From assembly GCA_963751835.1 (NCBI GenBank), contig CAVVWD010000036.1, forward strand, positions 1 to 64,000: a stretch of DNA of 64,000 nt, given 5' to 3'. The translations under genes were made by a program, and so were the position numbers. The first letter of the stretch is position 1, and every line of letters begins with the position of its first letter. The stretch is from JACVRW01 sp963751835 (lineage in GTDB: Bacteria; Actinomycetota; Thermoleophilia; Solirubrobacterales; Thermoleophilaceae). Positions 43,535-52,039 of the stretch are shown here, in pieces. Below the pieces are notes generated by a model. The model did not search any database and was not told where the DNA came from. It saw nothing but the letters and a program-made list of their open reading frames with translations.

Positions 43535-44970
43535 GCGACGCCCACCTCGACGTCGCGGAAGCGCGCCGGGGCCGAGCCGTGCGAGACCCGCATCAGCTGA
43601 CCGGGCTCCCCCTTGCCGCAGTCGAGGAGCGAGATCAGGCTCCACTCGGACGCTGAGCAGACGGCGTCGCAGCTCGCCCAGAACTCTGGGGTGAGCCCGG
43701 CGTAGCTCGGATTGCGGAGCAGGCGGCCACGGCGCCCGTCCCGGATCTCCCAGGCGGCCTCGCCCTCGAACTGGAAGTGCAGTCGCCTGTTGTCGATCGA
43801 CCACGACCGATTGGTGTCGATCAGCAGGCCGTCGCCGGTGTCCGCGATCAGGTCCTCGAGCGTGCCCGCCGCGCCGGGGTCGAGGTTCACGTTCGTCATG
43901 CGGACGATCGGCTGGCGTGCGAAGCCCTCGGCCCGCATGCATCCACCCGAGCGCTCGAGCCCGATCTCGGCGGCGGTTTCGCGGGAGGAGAGGAACCCCG
44001 CCAACATGCCGTCGCGCAGGATCGGGACGGGTCGCCCCTCGACGCCCTCGTCGTCCCACTGGTAGCTGCCGAGCCCGCCCGGATTCGTCGCATCCGCGGT
44101 CACGTTCACCAGCTCGGAGCCGAAGCGCAGCCGGCCGATCCCGTCCGCCGGGACGAAGCTCGTGCCGGCGTAGGACGCCTCGCGGCCGAGAACGCGGTCG
44201 AGCTCGACAGCGTGGCCGACGGACTCGTGCACCTGCAGCCCGAGCTGCTCGCCGGCCAGGACCAGCGTGGTGCGTCCGGGAGGGCAAGCGGGCGCCGTGA
44301 GCAGCGCGACCGCCTCGGCGGCCACCCGCGGCGCCTCCCCCGGCAGGTCGAGCGCCGTGAAGTGCTCGTACCCGCCCTGGGCCACATGGCCGCCGTGGGA
44401 AGCGGGATAGGAACGGATCTGGCTCTCGTCACCGTTCACCGCCACCGCGGCGATGCCGCCTCCGCACTCGGTAAGGCGCTGCTCGCACAGGGCTCCCTCG
44501 CTGGAGGCGAAGACCTTCTCGACCCTCAGCGCCTGGAAGCCGGCGAGCGCGACCGCGACACCCGGATCGGTGCGCAGGCCGGAGTCCGCGGCGAGCAGCA
44601 CGGCGAGCTTGTCCTCGAGCGAGACGTCGAAGGGATCGCGCACGGCCGCGCTCTCCCAAGTCCCCTCGGCCGGCGGCTCGGGGGCGAGCGGGAGCGCGGG
44701 GTCGGCGGGCGGCTGTGCACCCGCCACCTCGAGCGCCCGCGCGAGCGCCGCCTCGGCATCCGGCCGCGCGCTGCCACGCACCGCGGCGAAGCCCCAGGCT
44801 CCGCCCACCCGGACGCGCACGCCGATGCCCTCGCCCTCGTACGCGTCGAGCTCGTCGAGTGCCCCGTTCCGGGTGGAGAGCCGCTCGGACCTGGTGCGGA
44901 CGAAGCGCGCGTCCGCGTACTCGGCCCGCGAGCGGGCCGAGTCCATCAGCTCTCCTAGAAGCTCCCGCAC
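43531..44970 (-). CDS. tldD: Metalloprotease TldD
   Basis: A 479-residue catalytic subunit. The zinc motif HExxxH is at 248-253 ('LQVHESVGHAVELD'), and the third ligand region is 'DCGKGEPGQLMRVSHGSAPA' near the C-terminus, as in TldD of E. coli. The Gly-rich 'GCMRAEGFARQPIVRMTN' segment is also typical. First gene of the tldD-tldE pair. No RiPP precursor was recognised next to it, except that the unexplained 60-residue gene just upstream (45022-45204) is a basic small protein on the same strand. Confidence 0.93.
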   Translation of the reverse strand: MRELLGELMDSARSRAEYADARFVRTRSERLSTRNGALDELDAYEGEGIGVRVRVGGAWGFAAVRGSARPDAEAALARALEVAGAQPPADPALPLAPEPPAEGTWESAAVRDPFDVSLEDKLAVLLAADSGLRTDPGVAVALAGFQALRVEKVFASSEGALCEQRLTECGGGIAAVAVNGDESQIRSYPASHGGHVAQGGYEHFTALDLPGEAPRVAAEAVALLTAPACPPGRTTLVLAGEQLGLQVHESVGHAVELDRVLGREASYAGTSFVPADGIGRLRFGSELVNVTADATNPGGLGSYQWDDEGVEGRPVPILRDGMLAGFLSSRETAAEIGLERSGGCMRAEGFARQPIVRMTNVNLDPGAAGTLEDLIADTGDGLLIDTNRSWSIDNRRLHFQFEGEAAWEIRDGRRGRLLRNPSYAGLTPEFWASCDAVCSASEWSLISLLDCGKGEPGQLMRVSHGSAPARFRDVEVGVA

Positions 44971-45021
44971 CCGGCGCGGGAGGCTATCTCGCCGGGCGAG
45001 CTCCCGGCAGCCTTCGCGCCG

Positions 45022-45204
45022 CTAGCGGCTTACGGCGGCGCGGCCCTGGAAGAGGCCGAGACGCAGGCGCGAAGGGCGAGCGACCTCGAGCGCGCGGCGC
45101 CGGCGGCGCCGTCCGTAGGTGCGCCCCGTCGCCGGGGCGTACGGGCTCTCGTTCGGCGAGTAGAGATGTTTGACCGCGTAGGCCAGTGGAAGTGCGGGAG
45201 TCAT
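45022..45204 (-). CDS. Small basic protein upstream of tldD
   Basis: A 60-residue frame from ATG 45204 with an excellent ribosome binding site (CGGAGGACTCGC-ATG). The product is Arg/Tyr-rich ('YSPNESPYAPATGRTYGRRR', then RRR, and 'SRLRLGLFQGRAAVSR' type end), with no membrane helix or cysteine. No family recognised. It ends 52 bp before tldD on the same strand. Coding status rests on the start site and the intact frame only. Confidence 0.5.
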   Translation of the reverse strand: MTPALPLAYAVKHLYSPNESPYAPATGRTYGRRRRRRALEVARPSRLRLGLFQGRAAVSR

Positions 45205-45297
45205 GCGAGTCCTCCGAGTGGGGGCCAGGGAGTCCGAGGGAGAGGCTCTCGCAGTCGCGCGTCGCCATGTGAGCATTGCGTCACACAGCGAGGAAAC

Positions 45298-45687
45298 TCA
45301 TGCGCCGCGTGGCGCCGAGTCCTCGAGCACGACCCGCATCAGATCACGGATCGAGAGCATCCCGACGACCTCGTCGCCCTCGACGATCGGCATGTGCCGG
45401 AAGCCGCCGTGGATCATCAGCACCGCGGCGTGCTGGGTCGTCTCGTGCGGCTCCATCGTCTCGGGGTCTGGGGTCATCCAGTCGGAAACGATCGTGTTGT
45501 CCGTGATTCCGCCCGCGACGGCCCGCAGAACGTCGCGCTCCGTCAGGATCCCGACCAGCCGGCCGTCGTCGAGCACCAGAACGGCGCCGACGTCTCTCGC
45601 CACCATCCGCTCGGCCACTTCCTTGAGCGGCAGCCCGGGCCCGACGGTCAGCAGGTTGCGCGACATGTGGGTGCGAGCGTCCGGCAT
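45298..45687 (-). CDS. CBS-domain pair protein
   Basis: A 129-residue protein consisting of a tandem CBS (Bateman) module. Repeat 1 is 'GLPLKEVAERMVARDVGAVL' plus 'GILTERDVLRAVAGG', and repeat 2 is 'HAAVLMIHGGFRHMPIVEGD' plus 'GMLSIRDLMRVVL'. Such modules bind adenine nucleotides and often act as energy sensors; the target is unknown. ATG 45687; the open frame upstream to 46497 is antisense-like shadow inside the CapA gene. Confidence 0.9.
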   Translation of the reverse strand: MPDARTHMSRNLLTVGPGLPLKEVAERMVARDVGAVLVLDDGRLVGILTERDVLRAVAGGITDNTIVSDWMTPDPETMEPHETTQHAAVLMIHGGFRHMPIVEGDEVVGMLSIRDLMRVVLEDSAPRGA

Positions 45688-45734
45688 GCGGGGAGGGTAT
45701 GCCACTCGCGGGGACGGCGCGCGCCGCGGCGCGC

Positions 45735-47306
45735 TCAGAGGCGAACGCCGGCGGCCATCGCGGCCGGGTCGTCGAGCGGCAGCCGGCGCGGGCGCGAGCG
45801 CTGAAGCAGCGGGCGCCCGCCGGCGATCTCTCCCGCTCGCCAGCGCGCCTTCGCGACGCCCTCCGTGGTGAGGTCGGTCTCGAGAATGCCGGTGGCGGTG
45901 GTGCCTTCCGACACCGCCCCGAACACGAAGTTGCCGAGCGAGTAGGCGACGAGCGCAGAGCCCTGGCGGCGCAGCGGCTGAAGCACGTGCGGGTGCGCAC
46001 CGATCACGAGCTGCGCGCCGGCGTCCGCGGCGGCTGCCGCCAGCGCCTGCTGCTGGCCTGTCTCGTAGGGGGCCTTCTCGATGCCCCAATGGAAGGTGGC
46101 CACGACCACGTCGGCGCGCCGGCGCGCGCGGTGCACTGCCCTGGTCACCGCTTCCGGCGTTGCCCACGCGGTGCCGGGCCGGTCCGGGGCGGCCGCGAAC
46201 TCGATCGGCGCGACGTCCGAGAACCCGACGAACGCGACCCGGAGTCCGAGCCGCTCCACCAGCTGCGGCTCGAGCGCGCGCCGCAGGTTGCGGCCTGCGC
46301 CGACAGCCTTCATCCCGAGCCGCTCGATCCCGCGCACGGTGTCGAGCAGGGCCACGGGGCCGTAGTCGCCGGCGTGGTTGTTGGCGAGATTGAGGACGTC
46401 GATGCCGGAGTGGCGTCCCAGACCACGCAGCGCCCTCGGAGTTCCGCGGAAGTTGTAGAGCTTCTCGAACGGGGTGCCGCGCCTCGACACCGCGCACTCG
46501 AGATTGCCGAACGCGATGTCGGCGCTCCGCAGCCGGCGCCCCACGCTCTTCCAGGGATAGCGCGGACCCTCGGCGGCGATGTGGGCGCCCGGGACGTCAC
46601 CCAGGTTGATGTCCCCGACCGAGGAGAGCCGAAGCGGCCTGACGGTCAGGCCTATGGGCGTCGACGTCGCCTCCTCCGGCGCCCGCGCCCGGACCAGCAG
46701 CGTCCCGGGCGCCGCCGCGACGCGACCGCTCAGCCTGAACCCGCCGTCTTCGTCCGACGAAGCCTGGCCCGCCGCGCGCCACTCACCCCCGGGGGTCCGC
46801 GTCTCGAGCGTGAGCAGGGCGCTCGCCGGAGCCCCCGAGCCGGAGAGCACGATCCGGCCGCCCGGGGCGACCTCGCGCAGCGACGGCTTGGCGTCGAAGC
46901 CCGCCGCCGGCAGCGGCTGACCACCGAGGCCGGATCCCACGGCCGAGACGAGAAACAGAAGGACCGCGAGCGACGAGCCCAGGGTCACGAGGGCGGCAAG
47001 AGCGGCCCCCGGCGGCGGCCCGGATGGCCGTCCGGGCCTGGGTGCGGGCGGCGCGGGCTGCGCCGCCTCAAGTTCGAACTCCGCGGTCTCGACCTCGACC
47101 TCCGCGCTCTCAGTCTCGGCTCGCACGGCCTCCGGGGCGGCCTCCTCGACCTCCGCCAGCTCGCGCGCGACCGGGGTGGCCGGCCCGATGCGCTCGTCGG
47201 GCGGCTCGCCGGCCTCTTCCGGCAGCGCTCGCGCGCGGCGGCGAGCCGCGGGAGTCTGCGGGCCCAGCTTCACGCCCTGCTCGCTGACCTGTTCTTCGGT
47301 GGCCAT
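45735..47306 (-). CDS. CapA-family (poly-gamma-glutamate synthesis-like) membrane protein
   Basis: A 523-residue protein with an unusual front. Residues 1-100 are an Ala/Glu/Pro-rich cytoplasmic region, about 101-125 a membrane helix, about 135-225 an Ig-like beta domain, and about 228-485 the CapA metallophosphatase-like domain ('SSVGDINLGDVPGAHI', 'AFGNLECAVSRRGTP', 'VLNLANNHAGDYG', 'FVGFSDVAPIEF', 'TFHWGIEKAPY', 'VIGAHPHVLQPL', 'YSLGNFVFG'). CapA relatives act in capsule or cell-surface polymer handling. No capB/capC genes lie nearby, so polyglutamate synthesis is not implied. Confidence 0.85.
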   Translation of the reverse strand: MATEEQVSEQGVKLGPQTPAARRRARALPEEAGEPPDERIGPATPVARELAEVEEAAPEAVRAETESAEVEVETAEFELEAAQPAPPAPRPGRPSGPPPGAALAALVTLGSSLAVLLFLVSAVGSGLGGQPLPAAGFDAKPSLREVAPGGRIVLSGSGAPASALLTLETRTPGGEWRAAGQASSDEDGGFRLSGRVAAAPGTLLVRARAPEEATSTPIGLTVRPLRLSSVGDINLGDVPGAHIAAEGPRYPWKSVGRRLRSADIAFGNLECAVSRRGTPFEKLYNFRGTPRALRGLGRHSGIDVLNLANNHAGDYGPVALLDTVRGIERLGMKAVGAGRNLRRALEPQLVERLGLRVAFVGFSDVAPIEFAAAPDRPGTAWATPEAVTRAVHRARRRADVVVATFHWGIEKAPYETGQQQALAAAAADAGAQLVIGAHPHVLQPLRRQGSALVAYSLGNFVFGAVSEGTTATGILETDLTTEGVAKARWRAGEIAGGRPLLQRSRPRRLPLDDPAAMAAGVRL

Positions 47307-47423
47307 GGCGTCGCCCGCGCGGACGCGCCGGTGGGAGCGCGGCGCGCGGTGAGGTTCCTTTCGCCGGAGGCGCCCGGCGTCCTGCGCCGAGGCTGCGACG
47401 TACCGACCGGGATCGGGCGCCGG

Positions 47424-48608
47424 TCAGCCCGCTGCCGCGCGCGCCCGCAATGCCAGCTCGAGCTCCAGGCGAGCGTCCGGATCGTCGAGCGCCCCGCCCA
47501 CGAGCTCCCGCAGGCGGGCGATCCGGTAGCGCGCGGTCTGGGGGTGGATCCCGAGGGCGGCCGCCATCGCGGCGGCGTTGCCCTGCCGCTGCACGTACGC
47601 CAGCGCGGTCTCCTCCATCCGCTGCCGCGCCTTCGGGGTGAGCGGATCGAAAGGCGCCAGGCGGCGCGCCGCGATGCGTGAGACGAGCCCGGCGTTCTCG
47701 TGCACGAGCAACTCGGGCAGGCGCTCGTCGGCGCGAACGAGCCCGTCGCCGCCGATCGCTCCCGCCTCCCGGGCGCGCAGGGCCGCGCGAGCGAGCGACC
47801 ACGACTCGGCGAGCTCGGCAGGCGGCAGGGCCGGGCCCAGCGCGGCCGGCGTCGTCGCGGTCGCCTGCTCGATCTGCCGCCCGCGTCCCGGCCCCGCCGG
47901 GTCGGGGATGACCGCGCAGCCGAGGCCGCTGATCTCTCCGGCGAGAGCATCAGGGGGCAGGCGCCGGACAACCTGGCCGAGCTCCGGCTCGCCACAGGCG
48001 AGCGCCGCGGCGCTTCGCGGCGGCTTCCAGCCCGCCGCGCTCGCGGCCGCGTCCAGTTCGACCTGGGTCGCCGGCGGCTCGCGCAGCAGGAGAGCGAGCA
48101 GCTCGCGGCGGCGCCGCTGGCGCTCTCCCTCACGCTCCGAGCGGGCCTGCGAGTAGCCCTCGACGGAGTCGGCCGAGAGCTCCTCGATGTAAGCGAAGAT
48201 CGCCTCGGCGAGCGTGCTGATCACCCAGGTGTCGAGCTCGGCCCGCCGGGCGGCCGCCGCGAGCCTCCGCCATGCCACCCGCGCCCCGACACGGTACGCG
48301 GACTGCAGAGCGTCGAGCGTTCGGCCCTGGCGCAGCTCGCCGCGCCCGAGCCCCACATAGACATCGCGCCCGGGCTCGCGCCCGCTGTCGGGGTCCCGGA
48401 TCAGCGCCACGAACTGGCGCAGCGCCTCGGTCACACCCATCCGGACCCCGTGGCCGAACGAGCCCTCGAACGGACGCGCGTACTCGGGCACCTCGCGCGC
48501 GATCGTGGCGAGGATCTCGCTCGTGACCGCGCCGAGTTCGGGCTCGATCACGTCGGCGACTTCGGCGGGAAGTGCGCGCCAAGGCTCGGATTCCGGAATT
48601 CTTGTCAT
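47424..48608 (-). CDS. PucR/CdaR-type transcriptional regulator
   Basis: A 394-residue regulator. The N-terminal two-thirds is a helical sensor region ('RQGRTLDALQSAYRVGARVA', as in PucR-type proteins with a RsbT-co-antagonist-like domain), and the C-terminus has the PucR helix-turn-helix ('LAYVQRQGNAAAMAAALGIH', 'PQTARYRIARLRELVG'). Members control purine, sugar-diacid or lipid genes. It is divergent from the fatty acid desaturase (80 bp, AT-rich gap), which is the most likely target. A link to the distant purine operon is possible but unsupported. Confidence 0.87.
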   Translation of the reverse strand: MTRIPESEPWRALPAEVADVIEPELGAVTSEILATIAREVPEYARPFEGSFGHGVRMGVTEALRQFVALIRDPDSGREPGRDVYVGLGRGELRQGRTLDALQSAYRVGARVAWRRLAAAARRAELDTWVISTLAEAIFAYIEELSADSVEGYSQARSEREGERQRRRRELLALLLREPPATQVELDAAASAAGWKPPRSAAALACGEPELGQVVRRLPPDALAGEISGLGCAVIPDPAGPGRGRQIEQATATTPAALGPALPPAELAESWSLARAALRAREAGAIGGDGLVRADERLPELLVHENAGLVSRIAARRLAPFDPLTPKARQRMEETALAYVQRQGNAAAMAAALGIHPQTARYRIARLRELVGGALDDPDARLELELALRARAAAG

Positions 48609-48688
48609 CTAAGTGATTAAAAGAATGTGAATGCTTGCGCGAAACACCTCTGGTTCATACCGCGGAAGACACATATCTTCAAGCTCAA

Positions 48689-49615
48689 ATGACGCGCCTC
48701 GAGAAGCAGATCAATCTGGCAGCCGTCGTGCTGCCGTTCCTCGCCACCCTGGCCGCCATCGTGCTGCTCTGGAACAGCGTGGTGTCGGCAACCGACCTCG
48801 CGATCCTGGCGGTGATGTACCTGCTGACCGGCTTCGGCGTGACCGTCGGCTTCCATCGCCTCCTCACCCACCGGTCGTTCCAGGTCTCGAAGCCTGTCGA
48901 GTACACCTTCGCCGTCCTGGGCTCGATGGCCGTTCAGGGCCCCGTGATCGGCTGGGTGGCGGACCATCGCAAGCACCACGCCCACGCCGACGAGGAGGGC
49001 GATCCGCACAGCCCGCACGTCGGCCACGGTGACGGTGTCGGCGGTGTCCTGCGCGGGCTCTGGCACTCCCACGTGGGGTGGCTCCTGAAGCACCAGGGCC
49101 AGTCCGGCAGCCGCTACGCGAAGGACCTCTACGAGGACCGCGGCATGCGGCTGATCAACCGCCGCTTCCCGCTCATCGTCCTCGCCAGCTTGGCCATCCC
49201 GGCGCTGGCGGGCTGGCTGCTCACGGGCACCGTAGCGGGCGCCGCGACGGGTCTGCTGTGGGGAGGCTTCGTTCGCATCTTCTTCGGCCACCACGTGACC
49301 TGGAGCATCAATTCCGTCTGCCACTTCCTCGGCCGCCGCAGGTTCGAGACGGATGACCACTCAACCAACGTCTTCTGGCTGGCGCTGCCGTCCTTCGGCG
49401 AGTCCTGGCATCACAACCACCACGCCTTCCCGCGCTCTGCCGTGCACGGCCTGCGGCGCTGGGAGCTCGACCCCTCGGCGGCGCTGATCTGGGGGCTAGA
49501 GAAGGTGGGGATCGCGAGGAACGTGGTGAGGATCACCCCCGAGCGCCAGCAGGAGCGCGAGCGCCGGGCGGCCCCGCGCCGCGCGGCGGCGCCCACGCCG
49601 GCCGCCGAGAGCTGA
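48689..49615 (+). CDS. Acyl-CoA/fatty acid desaturase
   Basis: A 308-residue membrane di-iron desaturase (delta-9, stearoyl-CoA type). All three histidine boxes are present: 'HRLLTH' (HxxxxH), 'HRKHH' (HxxHH) and 'HNHHAF'. Four membrane helices in two pairs. ATG 48689 is used; an upstream in-frame GTG at 48635 would add 18 residues. It introduces a double bond into saturated acyl chains to adjust membrane fluidity. The divergent PucR-type gene may regulate it. The gap 48609-48688 contains the AT-rich stretch GATTAAAAGAATGTGAATG, the best promoter-like sequence here. Confidence 0.92.
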   Translation: MTRLEKQINLAAVVLPFLATLAAIVLLWNSVVSATDLAILAVMYLLTGFGVTVGFHRLLTHRSFQVSKPVEYTFAVLGSMAVQGPVIGWVADHRKHHAHADEEGDPHSPHVGHGDGVGGVLRGLWHSHVGWLLKHQGQSGSRYAKDLYEDRGMRLINRRFPLIVLASLAIPALAGWLLTGTVAGAATGLLWGGFVRIFFGHHVTWSINSVCHFLGRRRFETDDHSTNVFWLALPSFGESWHHNHHAFPRSAVHGLRRWELDPSAALIWGLEKVGIARNVVRITPERQQERERRAAPRRAAAPTPAAES

Positions 49616-49616
49616 G

Positions 49617-50447
49617 CTAGAGCTCGACCTCGCCCGCGACGCAGGTCACCGTCCCGCCGGCGACCCAGATCGTCCCGTCCGCGTCGCGGGACACGTGGAC
49701 GCGCCCCGAGCGTCCGAGCGCCGTTCCCTGGCTCGCCACGTACGGCGTCGTCGCCCGCTCGGTCCGGAGCAGCCACCCCGCAAGCGACGCGTTGAGGCTC
49801 CCCGTGACCGGGTCCTCGACGGTGGCGCCGTCCTTCGGGAAGAACGCCCGCACCTCGAACGCCTGCGGCGAGCCGGGCGGATAGGCGCCCACAACACCGA
49901 TGTCGAGATCGACCGGCTCGGGACGCAGGGCGAGGACCGCGTCCGCGCTCTCGAGCAGGACCGCGACCCAGCCAGGCCCGTTGTCCGCCCACTCCGCGTC
50001 CACGATCTCGGCGCGGTCGATGCCGAGCCCCGACGCGATCTGTTCCACGAGTTGGTCCTCCACCGGCCCGGAGCGGATCAGCGGGGGTGCGGCGAAGGCG
50101 AGCCCATTCTCCGTCCGGCGCACCTGGATCAACCCGGCGCCGCACTCCTGCACGATCGCTCCAGCGGCCTTGGGCTTGCCGCCGGCGGCGAGCCACGCGT
50201 GGCAGGTGCCGAGTGTCGGATGGCCCGCGAACGGCAGCTCGAGCGTCGGGGTGAAGATGCGAGCCTGGTAATCCGCCTCCGGAGAGCTCGGCGGCAGCAC
50301 GAAGGTCGTCTCGGAGAGGTTCTCCCAATGGGCGAACCGCTGCATCTCCTCGCTGCTCAGGCCTTCCCCGTCGAGCACCACGGCCACCGGGTTGCCTGCA
50401 TACGGGGTGGTGGTGAAGACGTCGACCTCGCGGAACGCGCGCGCCAT
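49617..50447 (-). CDS. PhzF-family isomerase/epimerase-like protein
   Basis: A 276-residue protein of two diaminopimelate-epimerase-like halves. The N-terminal half has 'FREVDVFTTTPYAGNPVAVV' and the catalytic-type Glu46 in 'NLSETTFVLP', then 'PFAGHPTLGTCHAW'. The C-terminal half has 'DPVTGSLNASLAGWLLR'. Full length. No phenazine genes lie nearby, so the name refers to fold, not pathway. Its stop lies 2 bp from the convergent desaturase stop. Confidence 0.9.
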   Translation of the reverse strand: MARAFREVDVFTTTPYAGNPVAVVLDGEGLSSEEMQRFAHWENLSETTFVLPPSSPEADYQARIFTPTLELPFAGHPTLGTCHAWLAAGGKPKAAGAIVQECGAGLIQVRRTENGLAFAAPPLIRSGPVEDQLVEQIASGLGIDRAEIVDAEWADNGPGWVAVLLESADAVLALRPEPVDLDIGVVGAYPPGSPQAFEVRAFFPKDGATVEDPVTGSLNASLAGWLLRTERATTPYVASQGTALGRSGRVHVSRDADGTIWVAGGTVTCVAGEVEL

Positions 50448-50472
50448 TCGCCGAGTGTGGCACTCTGCCGCC

Positions 50473-51666
50473 GTGTCCGGCTCCGCACCACTCCTGCGCG
50501 AGGTGGTTACTGCGCTCGCGCCGCTCGAGCGACGCGCCGGCTCGGCCGGCGAGCGCGAGGCCGCCGGCTGGCTGTCCGCCCGGCTAGGGGAGCTCGGCGC
50601 GCCGGCCCGGGTGGAGGACGTCCCGTTTCGCGACGGCTATGCACGCCAGCTGCTGCCACTCGGCGCCGTGGGCGCCGCCGCCGGCGGCCTCGCACTCGCC
50701 GGCCGGGCCCGTGTGCCCGCGGCGCTCGTGGCCGCGCTGGCGGCCGCCGCGATCGCGGACGACGCCGCCAACGGCCTGCGTCCGTGGCGTCGGCTCATCA
50801 CACGCCCACGGACGACCACGAACGTCGTGGCCGACGCCGGCGACCCGGCGGCCGAGCGAACGCTCGTCGTACTCGCGCACCACGACGCGGCACCCACCGG
50901 GCGCATCTTCGACCAGTCGCTGCAGCGCACGCTCGCCCGGCGCCTGCCCGGAGTGGTCCAGCGCGCCAACGCGTCGCTCCCGCTCTGGTGGCCGATCATC
51001 GGGGCGCCCGCGCTCGTGGCGCTCGGCGCCGCGGCGGGTCACCGGGGCCTGCTCGCGGCCGGCACACTCGCCTCGCTCGGCACCGTCGCCGTGGGCGCGG
51101 ACATCGCCCGTAGCGAGATCGTCCCGGGGGCCAACGACAACCTCTCGGGAGTGGCGGTGCTGGCAGGGCTGGCGAAGCGGCTGCGCGCCGAACCGCTCAC
51201 CGGCGTCCGGGTGGTCCTCGCCTCCTGCGGCGCCGAGGAGGTCCTGCAGGGCGGCATCTACGCGTTCGTCGACCGGCACCTGCGCCCGCTCGACCCCGGG
51301 CGCACGTGGGTCCTGAACCTCGACACCGTCGGCTCCCCGCGGCTCGTGCTGCTCGAGGGGGAGGGGGTCCTCGGTATCGAGGACTACACGGACCCCTCCT
51401 TCCGGGATCTGGTCGCGGCCACCGCCGAGGAAGCCGGCATCCCGCTGGTCCGCGGGCAGCGGGCGCGCTCGAGCACGGACAGCGTGATCCCGAGCCGCGC
51501 CGGCTACCCCACGGCCACGCTCACCTCGTTCGACCCGCACACAAAGCTGCTCTCGAACTACCACCTGCCGACCGACACGCCGGAGAACGTCGACTACGAA
51601 ACCGTGTCCGAGGCGCTCACACTCACCGAGGCCCTGGCGCGGCGGCTGGCGGATCAGGGCCGGTAG
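50473..51666 (+). CDS. M28-family zinc peptidase
   Basis: A 397-residue aminopeptidase-like protein from GTG 50473, starting 25 bp from the divergent phzF gene. Binuclear zinc ligands: His in 'VVLAHHDAAPTGRIFD', Asp in 'VPGANDNLSGVAVLAGLA', Glu in 'SCGAEEVLQGG', Asp in 'LNLDTVGSPRL' and His in 'SNYHLPTDTPENVDY'. Two hydrophobic stretches (about 60-85 and 170-200) inserted in the fold may be membrane helices. Substrate unknown. Confidence 0.87.
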   Translation: MSGSAPLLREVVTALAPLERRAGSAGEREAAGWLSARLGELGAPARVEDVPFRDGYARQLLPLGAVGAAAGGLALAGRARVPAALVAALAAAAIADDAANGLRPWRRLITRPRTTTNVVADAGDPAAERTLVVLAHHDAAPTGRIFDQSLQRTLARRLPGVVQRANASLPLWWPIIGAPALVALGAAAGHRGLLAAGTLASLGTVAVGADIARSEIVPGANDNLSGVAVLAGLAKRLRAEPLTGVRVVLASCGAEEVLQGGIYAFVDRHLRPLDPGRTWVLNLDTVGSPRLVLLEGEGVLGIEDYTDPSFRDLVAATAEEAGIPLVRGQRARSSTDSVIPSRAGYPTATLTSFDPHTKLLSNYHLPTDTPENVDYETVSEALTLTEALARRLADQGR

Positions 51667-51679
51667 CCACGCAGCCGGC

Positions 51680-52037
51680 CGGCCCGCGCCTTCCGTTGGG
51701 GAGTGGCGCCGGCCCGGTCTCGCTTATGGGGCTGGGTAAGGGGGTTGTGCTCGGCGACCTTCGGTGAGCCCGACGTGATCGAAGATCGTTCGGCGGCCGC
51801 GCTTGGGAAACTCAAGCTGTCCTGTATGGGTGGCCCAGGAGGCCGTCGATCCAGGACGATGGCCCCAGCTCCCGGCCTGGGGCTTACGCGCTGCCGATGA
51901 ATATTCGGCATATCCGAAATCGACCGAAACTTCGTCGGAAGTCCTTGAGGCCGTCGTCCACGACCCCCTTTTCCAGCCCTGGCCCGGCCGGCGGAGACCA
52001 AACCCGATGAAAATGCCAACGGGAAGCCGACGGGGCG
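51680..52037 (+). repeat. Foldback repeat element, copy A
   Basis: Fills the 373-bp gap between the M28 peptidase and the convergent cysteine hydrolase. Left end CGCGCCTTCCGTTGGGG, then GGTCTCGCTTATGGGGCTGG; middle TGATCGAAGATCGTTCGGC and GCCGATGAATATTCGGC; right end CCCCCTTTTCCAGCCCTGG, CCCGGCCGGCGGAGACCAA, and CCAACGGGAAGCCGACGGGG. The two ends are imperfect inverted repeats, so the whole unit can fold back. About 350 bp, no transposase. Same block order as copies B and C. Confidence 0.78.
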
Positions 52038-52039
52038 TC

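Noticed and set aside
45687..46497. N-terminal extension of the CBS protein
   Set aside because: The extension is an alternative frame of the CapA gene on the same strand; the CBS protein starts at 45687.
51654..52019. Open frames of about 115-120 codons inside the repeat elements, sharing 'AAERSSIT' in two copies
   Set aside because: Copies A and B use different frames at their starts, copy C needs frame changes, and no ribosome site fits. The shared residues follow from shared DNA. Non-coding repeat is the better reading.
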